From Gigaspora rosea (lineage: Eukaryota > Glomeromycota > Glomeromycetes > Diversisporales > Gigasporaceae): a stretch of 64,000 nt of DNA. Location of the stretch: positions 95,603 to 159,602 of the forward strand of contig QKWP01000229.1 in the NCBI GenBank assembly GCA_003550325.1. The letters run 5' to 3'. Shown one piece after another: positions 56,886 through 64,000 of the stretch (its first letter is position 1; the number at the start of each line of letters is the position of its first letter). The position numbers were made by a program, and so were the translations under genes. The notes beneath the pieces were generated by a model, which worked only from the letters and a program-made list of their open reading frames with translations, searched no databases and was not told where the DNA came from.

Positions 56886-58027
56886 CAGTCAAAATCATAA
56901 GTATCCCACCCCCTCTAACTTTTTAAATTTAAAAGATACAGCTTTGAAACTTTTACAGTAAATAGTACTTTATAAATATAGATCAGTGAATTTTTTTTAT
57001 AATTTTTTAACTACTACAACAAAAGTTAGATGAGAGCCAACTTTTTGATTGTTTTTTTTAAAAAAATAAAAAAAACAATTGAAATTAATCAAAAATTAAT
57101 AAAAAATTAGGATTAAAATCAAAAATTTCAAAAACATAGTACGTTAAAATTCAAGCATTTTTATAGTGGTAACAAAAAATTTGAGTCAATTTGATGAGAT
57201 AGTTGTTGAGAAATTAATTTTTTAATTTCGAATTTAAGTATTAAAAGGTATCATAGAAAAAAGTTGCGCGACTAGGTTTTTATTAATTTTAAGGGATTTA
57301 TAATTTATTGCACGGTGCAATATATTGCACCCCCTATTATAACTATATGGATCATCAATTTTGTGTAACAAACAATTAAAGAAATTTTTATCAAAGCAAA
57401 AAATAAAATTTAATTAATATTAGGGTTAGGGTTAAGGCCTAGGATGGAGCAGGGGTATAGTTTATGCCAAAATTTCATGCAGAGTATTTTTTATTAGAAC
57501 TCCAAATGTGGTTTCATAGGGAAACTTTTTAATTAATAAAAGGGGTGCAATGTATTGCAGGTGCAATAAATTATAAAACCCTAATTTTAATATAGAAAAT
57601 AAATTATTTTCTATATTAAAATTAATAAAAACCTAGTCACGCAACTTTTTTTTCTATGATACCTTTTAATACTTAAATTCAAAATTAAAAAATTAATTTC
57701 TCAACAAATATCTCATCAAATTGACTCAAATTTTTTGTCACCACTATAAAAATGCTTAAATTTTAACATACTATTTTTTGAAATTTTTGATTTTAATCCT
57801 AATTTTTTATTAATTTTTGATTAATTTCAATTGTTTTTTTTTTATTTTTTTAAAAAAAAATCAATCAAAAAGTTGGCTCTCATCTAACTTTTGTTGTAGT
57901 AATCAAAAAATTATAAAAAAAATTCACTGATCTATATTTATAAAGTACTATTTACTGTAAAAGTTTCAAAGCTGTATCTTTTAAATTTAAAAAGTTAGAG
58001 GGGGTAGGATACTTATGATTTTGACTG
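56886..58027. mobile_element. Tc1/mariner-like palindromic element, 1.14 kb, TA TSD
   Basis: CAGTCAAAATCATAAGTATC at the left is mirrored by 'gatacttatgattttgactg' at the right, flanked by TA at 56884-56885 and 58028-58029. The arms match for about 410 bp on each side with few differences. A 291-bp hAT-like element (57292-57582) is lodged near the centre. No transposase frame. Confidence 0.85.
57292..57582. mobile_element. MITE at the centre of the Tc1-like palindrome
   Basis: AGGGATTTATAATTTATTGC at the left pairs with 'gcaataaattataaaaccct' at the right; AATTTTA flanks it at 57285-57291 and 57583-57589. TATTGCAC words recur at each end. Ends and duplication length suit hAT. Confidence 0.75.
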
Positions 58028-58049
58028 TACATATTTAATTACATATAAG

Positions 58050-59160
58050 AATTACTAATCTATAGGGAAGTAGAGGTAAGAGCTTTGGTTTACTCTCGAC
58101 CTTATTCTTTACTAGAATAGCCAATAGACCTCTAGTTTTTGGAGAAAATGTTGTTTAAGGAAAGTTATTACTAAGTATGAATTTGAGAGTTTTGGTCATA
58201 GTTGGTGGAGTTATAGGAGGAGTAGGAGGAACGGCTTCTGAGTGCCATGACATTCTGGAAGGTATTCAGATTTCCTTATATATCAGTTCAGCGATCCGGT
58301 GGTATAATAACAGGGATAGTTTTTTCTTATAATGTTGTAACTTGAAGGGAGCTAGAGTTTGTCCAGTAATGATGCCTATTGGAACTCTTTTATTTATGTG
58401 TAAGTATGTGTAGTTAGAAATAAATTCTTCTGGATTCTCTAGAGGCAGTTTTTTCTCCTCTGCTATTTTGAATAAGATTCTTCTAAGTTCTGTATTGAAT
58501 GTAAAGTGGTTAGAAACACAAGTTAGTAGTCTTCTGAGGTGGAGTAACATCTCGAACAGAAGTGGTTTGGATATTTTTTTGGGTTACGGAGATGTAGAAG
58601 AAGGTGAGTAGGGAGTTCTTCAGCTATCAGCTTGATCTTAAAATTCTTGATGTTGGATAGGGCTGGATTGTTTAGAGTGCTTTGGGTTTATCACTGAAAA
58701 TTAAAGTTTCAAGAGTAATATTCCAGTTGATGTCCTCTAAGTATGATTCCCAGAGCTAGATTCTTTGTTGATTATGCCAGAGAACATCGTTTGTTATTTG
58801 GTGGATGCATTTTAATAGTGTTTTGATCAGATAGATAGTGGGTATATCATTGATTAGTGTTGAGAAGCAGTTATATAGAAAATCTTGGGGGGTGATGTCA
58901 AGTAGATGAGGGGGGGGAAGGGTCTGAAATTTTGAGGTCTGGGTTGTATAAGATTTCTAGTTTCCTTTCCATTAGCATTGCCATTAATATGCATTGTAGA
59001 TATGGGAAGTGTGATCAGTTGAGTTTTAGGTATAAAGTATGGTGTATTGCTATTGTGTGTTCTACTAGGTTCTTGAATGGTAGATTATTGGTAGTTATAC
59101 TACACAGGTCGAACATGAAAATATTGGACAAACTATCTGCTATCCAATATTTCTATATTA
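58050..59160 (-). mobile_element. LINE (non-LTR retrotransposon) 3' coding remnant
   Basis: On the minus strand several disconnected frames resemble the region after the reverse transcriptase in fungal non-LTR elements: ALSNIKNFKIKLIAEELPTH, then LLLHLRNPKKYPNHFCSRC with a CxxC pair, followed by the 94-codon frame 58266-58550 (ISNYTYLHINKRVPIGIITG). Stops and frameshifts interrupt it repeatedly and the catalytic domains are not visible. The Tc1-like element at 56886-58027 may have inserted in its 3' end, as a T16 run at 56821 would be the poly(A) tail. Family-level assignment is tentative. Confidence 0.45.
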
Positions 59161-59169
59161 CATAACGAT

Positions 59170-60199
59170 AGTTTAACAAAATATCGTTAACTAAAACAAC
59201 TAGTTTATATGTTGCCAAAATCTGTCTGATATTTTGATTTTTTATGAAAAAATTTTAGATAAATATCGGAAAGGCCAATATTTTGAAGAAACTTAGATGA
59301 TATTTTGGTTATTATATCGGGAAAATTTTAATCAGATATCGACCAATATCGGCTAACATCGGCTAGCTTATGTTGAATGAAAGTGCGTTATAATATCAGT
59401 GATAGATCTGTGAGGTTTCTGCTATTTTTCTAAAAATATCAGCTATCAGATATCTGTATACATCGATATCATTATAATAAATTAAACTCGAAACGTTAAG
59501 ATCATGAGCGTAAATAGAAATTTTTATCATCAGATATTCAGATGATCCTCTCAGTTAAAGATTCTTCAGTTAATAACATACAAATAAAGAACTAGTATTT
59601 TATGGCTTTAAGCAATTATTATATAAGAGAATGTATATGTATATAATCTTTATTTAAGGATAATTTCATATAATATACTTATCATTTTTCATAATGTTTT
59701 ACGCTAAGATTGTAATGTCTATCTATATTATTAAGTATGACTCATATATGCTTTCTGGCAAGCAACTCATTTTATCAAGTTTATACATGCACCAAAATAT
59801 CGAGCATATATATGTTTATACATGTTAATATAGTGACAACATAATGAACTGAACAAATATTAAAGAAAAATATGTGACGCAATTATTCGTTATAATATAA
59901 ATATCAGATAGCCGATTTTTCTATATATATAATGTACAGTATATTTATATAATTTATAATAAATTAAAAATACACTAGTAATACAGTAGTAATACAGTAG
60001 ATTAACATATAGATAATAATAGATTGTCATGTAATACAATGCAATATGTATTATATATTGTACTTTCTATTTAATGGGATCACTGACATATAATCCTAAT
60101 GTTTCTTGAGCCAACGGTAAATGTTACTGCTACAAATCTTCCCAGTATGTTATGTACCGGAATTATGCAATCACGATCTATATCATAAAAATTATTATG
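59170..60199. other. AT-rich region with GATATCGG words
   Basis: Between 59160 and 59480 the words AATATCGG, 'gatatttt' and ATCGATATC recur in both orientations, suggesting an eroded palindromic element. 59500-60199 shows no feature. Confidence 0.4.
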
Positions 60200-63100
60200 C
60201 TATAATTCCACGTTACAAAGCCTATCATCCTTTTTGCCGATGCTAAGATGACACCTTAAATTCTCAATTTTTATTTTTTTATACCAACGAACATAGGCGA
60301 GGCTATGCTTTGTTGATTCTTCCAGATAATCAAGATAATGTTCAAAAAAGAACTGAACCTGGCCCAGATACGTATTTACTCCATCTTCATCAGCAAATTT
60401 TGCAAGAATTCTTGATGAACTTTCATATCTTTTAGAAAATGTAGAACCGAAAACTTCATCACTTATTCGTATTCTTCCATATTGATTTATTATAGACGAT
60501 ATGCCTATCGACCCATCTAAATCCAAATCTTCGGGCAGAACGAATATATTAGTGTCATAAGCATTATTATAATATTCGACGAGTAACTCTATAAAGTCTC
60601 GTGAGATGTATGCATTCATTTTCTTTGGTATAAGAAAGATTCCAGGAAATGAATCGGCCCCAGTACCGGTGCCGATTCCTTCCTCTACCGATTTTGACAT
60701 AGAGAGAAAATTTATTACATCTTCGTTAGACATTTCATAATCACCCAAACTGCCGGAAGATTTTTTTGGAGCCAAAATAGACAAATCTTCGGATAAATTA
60801 GCACTATTACTATTATTAATTAACCGTCAATTTGTCTGTTTCATTGGATGATATTTATAAGTTCTAGCTCAATTTTCCTATTACTATTTTTGTAGCTTCC
60901 TAAAAATTTAATTAATATTGTTTAGAAGATAGAGATATCGACCGCCTATTATTGACTTTTGTTTTAAACAAATTATTAATATTTTAATTATATTTACCTA
61001 GTAATCCATTCATCTGTTCGAAACTGAAACACCAAAAAGAATGTAAAGGACCATAATCTAATGCACATTCAGATATGTGAAGGCATAGGTGAAGGTATGG
61101 AGAAATCTTCTTGGGACCATAGATTTTTTCGATAATTTTTATCATGGCTATCAGACATTGGTGTGCTTCTTCTAAATCTTTTTCATCGATTATTCTACAA
61201 ACCAATATGCTACAAGCCCGGACGAAATAAGTAAGAATTTTCCTATCAGCATCACATAACAGATTCCAACAAATAGTGGTAGCATATACAAGGATAAAAG
61301 TCTTCCACTGGTCTGCCGTGAACCTTGAAAATCCTTCACCAGTAGAGATTTTACAAGGAATTCTACCAATATCTGATGGCACATCGATTTTATCTGCCAA
61401 TTGCTGCATAATTTTTAAATTTTGAGAAGTTAACCTTTCACCTTCAATCCATAATCTAGTTACGATCCATTTTGCTATTCCCAAGAAGAGGCAATGCATA
61501 GGGTCCACTACCAGGAATCTAACAGAATTGAAGTATGAAAGCCTATAGATTTCGGACCATCAGACAAGAGTATCGGAAAGATGCTGTTTTCTTCGTTCAG
61601 CTGTCTTGCAATTTTTCCAATTTATTGCATCATTTCGGATAAGGTTGTAGTCACGTTCTACAAACCAGGACTCCATATTAGAAATGCCACCAAAACGAGA
61701 TTGGTTTCAAATGTCGTAATTAGCTCTTTTATAGCAGCGATAACATGCTGCCTTAGCCGAAATATGCTCACAAAGTTTCCTTGCTGCAGGTAAGTCACTG
61801 GAGCAACAAATTACTGCACATTTGATTCTCTTGCCAGATGGGGACTCAAACGTAGCCGATAGGTCTATTACTTCCCAGAGCTCTATAAGCTAATCAATAA
61901 TAGGTGCCAAGTAATGGTTTAACTGATGCAGCTTTGGTTCTGATGGCCCAGGTATGATAGACAATGTTATTATATTGGATGGTTTAAACCTTTTATGTAT
62001 ATTAAATTAATATCATATTTGATTAACGAATGTAAAAAAAAATAAAAAAAAAATAAAAAAAAATAAAAAAAACAAAAACCTTCCTTGACGTGGAAGATTA
62101 CATATGACAGCATATATGACTCCACGCTATATTGAGACGTCTCAAATGGTTGAAATCAGTCCAAGTTTAGCATCAATCCTATATGGCTATCAGCTGTTTC
62201 TGGACGAAAAAATAACTCACCTTCATCATCAGAGAATGATTTCCATATCCTGCTATCATATATATCTGATAATTGGGATTTTGAAGGTTGATAGGCCCAT
62301 CTTCTGCATGCCTCTTCAAATCCTGATTGCTGGAATAGCTTTAGGAACTGTTGCTTGAGATTTACCACGGGATAAATTGATACTGGCTTTCTGATTATTC
62401 CATCTTGCACCCTGACTTTTTTCGAAAGTATTGTATCATATGATACTCATCTGCTGATATTTACATGGTTTGGAAATTCCACATGAGTACAGCGAAGTAT
62501 TTTTGGTGTTTGTCCTGCTTTTTTTGTTGAAATATCTTTTGGATTATATAATTTGCAACAAGATTCGCATACAGCGAATCTTGTTGCATGATCTGATATA
62601 CCAGCCATCTTTTTTGCAATGTCTATTGATGTAGGAAGGCCACAATACTTTTGTTCATCAATACAAGTTAACAAACGCCAGAGATATTTATTCATAGTGT
62701 GAATGCTTGTATCAGAATACCGATATTTTTGTTGATAACGAAAAACCCACAATACAATTCCTAATAAATCTTCATCAACAATTCTGGCATTGGTCTTTGG
62801 GGTATCATCTAAATCAGGTGCATCGAACCTTATTAAATTCTCTTCTTCACTCTCTTCTTCACTCTCTTCTTCAGTATCAGTTTCATCAGTTTTATCGCTT
62901 TTCATGTCATCATTTTCATTTTCATCATCATCAGAAGAATCTGCCAAATTTTTTTCAGAATAAAAGGACGACATTTTTGCATTATGAAAGCCTTTGGGAA
63001 GCTGCGCAACAAGGAATTGAAGATTTTCAGGCTGTGGTAGAGGCATCAAATTATATGATTCACTATCTGACTTTTCACTATCTGTTAAATCAATAACCTG

Positions 63101-63375
63101 ATCCATTAAAAAATATCGTTCATCATATCTGAAGATCCTTCGCCGTTATCGATATCTTCTGGCCAATATCCAACTTGACGGTTTGATATAGCACGCTTTC
63201 CTTTTACTGTAGAAGGTTCTTGTTCTTGTGCTTCATGATCTGCCTTAACTCTTGGATCTCTTTCTATACCATTGCACATACTACAGAAACATGCTACTTT
63301 TTTGCGCGTACGTCTTTTTGTTTGTAAAGTAGAAGCAGGTTTTTTAACAATTCCTTTGTTTTTTTTGTAAGTCAT
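60200..63375 (-). pseudogene. CACTA-type Tnp2 transposase, degraded
   Basis: Read on the minus strand, the frame starts MTYKKNKGIVKKP with the zinc-binding CFCSMCNG..DPRVKADHE of fungal Tnp2 proteins (63375-63106). An acidic segment with EEESEEESEEEN follows (63106-62447), where a one-base shift separates the frames. Next come RKPVSIYPVVNLKQQFLKLF and GFEEACRRW (62410 on), GLMLNLD-stop-FQPFE, IIPGPSEPKLHQLNHYLAPI, then DPMHCLFLGIAKWIVTRLWI and SFEQMNGLLGKY (61508-60984). After a likely intron (60996-60893), SYKNSNRKIELELINIIQ leads into the C-terminal 60784-60200 frame. The order and motifs fit the Tnp2 family (CACTA/EnSpm). About six in-frame stops, five of them TGA, and at least three frameshifts make it inactive. 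I did not find CACTA-type ends. Confidence 0.85.
62030..62085. repeat. A-rich AAAAAAAT tandem inside the Tnp2 relic
   Basis: An imperfect run of A8T units separates the codons for GVIYAVICNLPRQGR from the next recognisable Tnp2 block. It may be an expanded tract within a former intron or an insertion. Confidence 0.5.
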
Positions 63376-64000
63376 GATGAAATATCTATGTTAAGAAGCA
63401 AGACAAAATATTAAGATAGATACGAAGAAACAATATTAAGAAGTAAAAAAAAATATTAAAAGAGAAAATATTAAAAGAGAAAATAGCTTACAAAAATGTT
63501 TTAACATATTTATATTTCAGAGAAAAGAACAACATCGGTAATTTAGTTTTTATTATCAATTGTACAATATGTATATCGAACAAAGAATATTTTATTTTAC
63601 ACTTTTTACACGTTTTAAACATATGGTAATTTATAATTTATTTATTAATGATCGTTTATTTATTAATGATTGTTTATTTATTAATGATTATGATTATTCT
63701 TTTTATCCAAGGGATTCCTTCCCTTTGTAATAGCGAAATTACCTCTCTTTTATACTATTTTACATTAGAAAGAGTGTAAGTGGCTTAAATGATGATTTAC
63801 AATTCATTGACTAATGCCTTCTTTTCCTTCTCACTTTCACAAGCCATTATTTTACCAGATGGTTCTCTCTTTGAAGACGCGAAATCTTCTTCTGACAATC
63901 TCTAAGCCCAAAATGATGATTCAAAGGTTCTTGAGGTTGATCGTTACAAAGCCCCAACTTAATAATCATCATATTACTGTGCCCACTTTCGCATCTAGCT
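63376..64000. other. Flank of the Tnp2 relic
   Basis: At 63645-63695 GTTTATTTATTAATGATT is repeated about three times. From 63800 on, the sequence is less AT-rich and could contain coding or untranslated sequence running off the window, but I could not recognise a product. Confidence 0.4.

Noticed and set aside
60200-63375. TGA read as tryptophan in an alternative genetic code
   Set aside because: The Kelch and methyltransferase genes end in TGA and use TGG for Trp, and some TGA positions in the relic correspond to Arg rather than Trp; decay is the simpler reading.
1-64000. LTR retrotransposons or virus-derived elements
   Set aside because: I looked for long direct terminal repeats and for recognisable virus-type coding blocks and saw none; the paired repeats found are inverted.

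Overview
The window is very AT-rich eukaryotic DNA. Only two genes look intact. One encodes a Kelch-repeat type I membrane protein (20664-22529) and the other a class I SAM-dependent methyltransferase (47937-49775). Both have small GT-AG introns of about 65-110 bp, apart from one methyltransferase intron enlarged by a transposon. Several things together suggest an early-diverging filamentous fungus, most likely an arbuscular mycorrhizal fungus (Glomeromycotina): the two genes, a decayed TRANK1-type UvrD helicase fragment, a Tnp2-type CACTA transposase relic and the sheer repeat load. This placement is inferred from gene-family flavour, not from a search.

Layout. 0.1-6.8 kb: nested inverted-repeat elements, including a 3.9 kb TA-flanked composite holding two large foldback palindromes. 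7.7-19.7 kb: three plus-strand copies of a long tRNA-headed, A-tailed retroelement with 14-16 bp target duplications, and six hAT-type MITEs, most with clear 8 bp target duplications. 20.6-22.5 kb: Kelch gene. 22.5-28.8 kb: unrecognised sequence, minisatellites, three hAT-like elements stacked inside one another, and a fourth retroelement copy. 28.9-31 kb: a helicase pseudogene lying between inverted repeats and split by a foldback element. 31-41.7 kb: minisatellites and TIR elements. 41.7-43.5 kb: a small decayed gene split by a hAT MITE, then a second hAT derivative that keeps a scrap of transposase. 45.98-46.27 kb: a candidate 62-residue gene. 47.9-49.8 kb: methyltransferase with a MITE in intron 4. 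50-59 kb: another perfect-TSD hAT MITE, a 1.1 kb Tc1-like palindrome with a hAT element at its centre, and a LINE remnant. 60.2-63.4 kb: a long minus-strand Tnp2 transposase relic with about six internal stops, five of them TGA.

No pathway links the two intact genes; they are islands in a transposon graveyard. The most notable content is the density and nesting order of non-autonomous elements, the tRNA-headed retroelement family, and a recurring design in which palindromic elements carry tandem repeats in their arms. I saw no canonical tRNA or rRNA gene, no CRISPR array and no recognisable LTR or virus-derived element.
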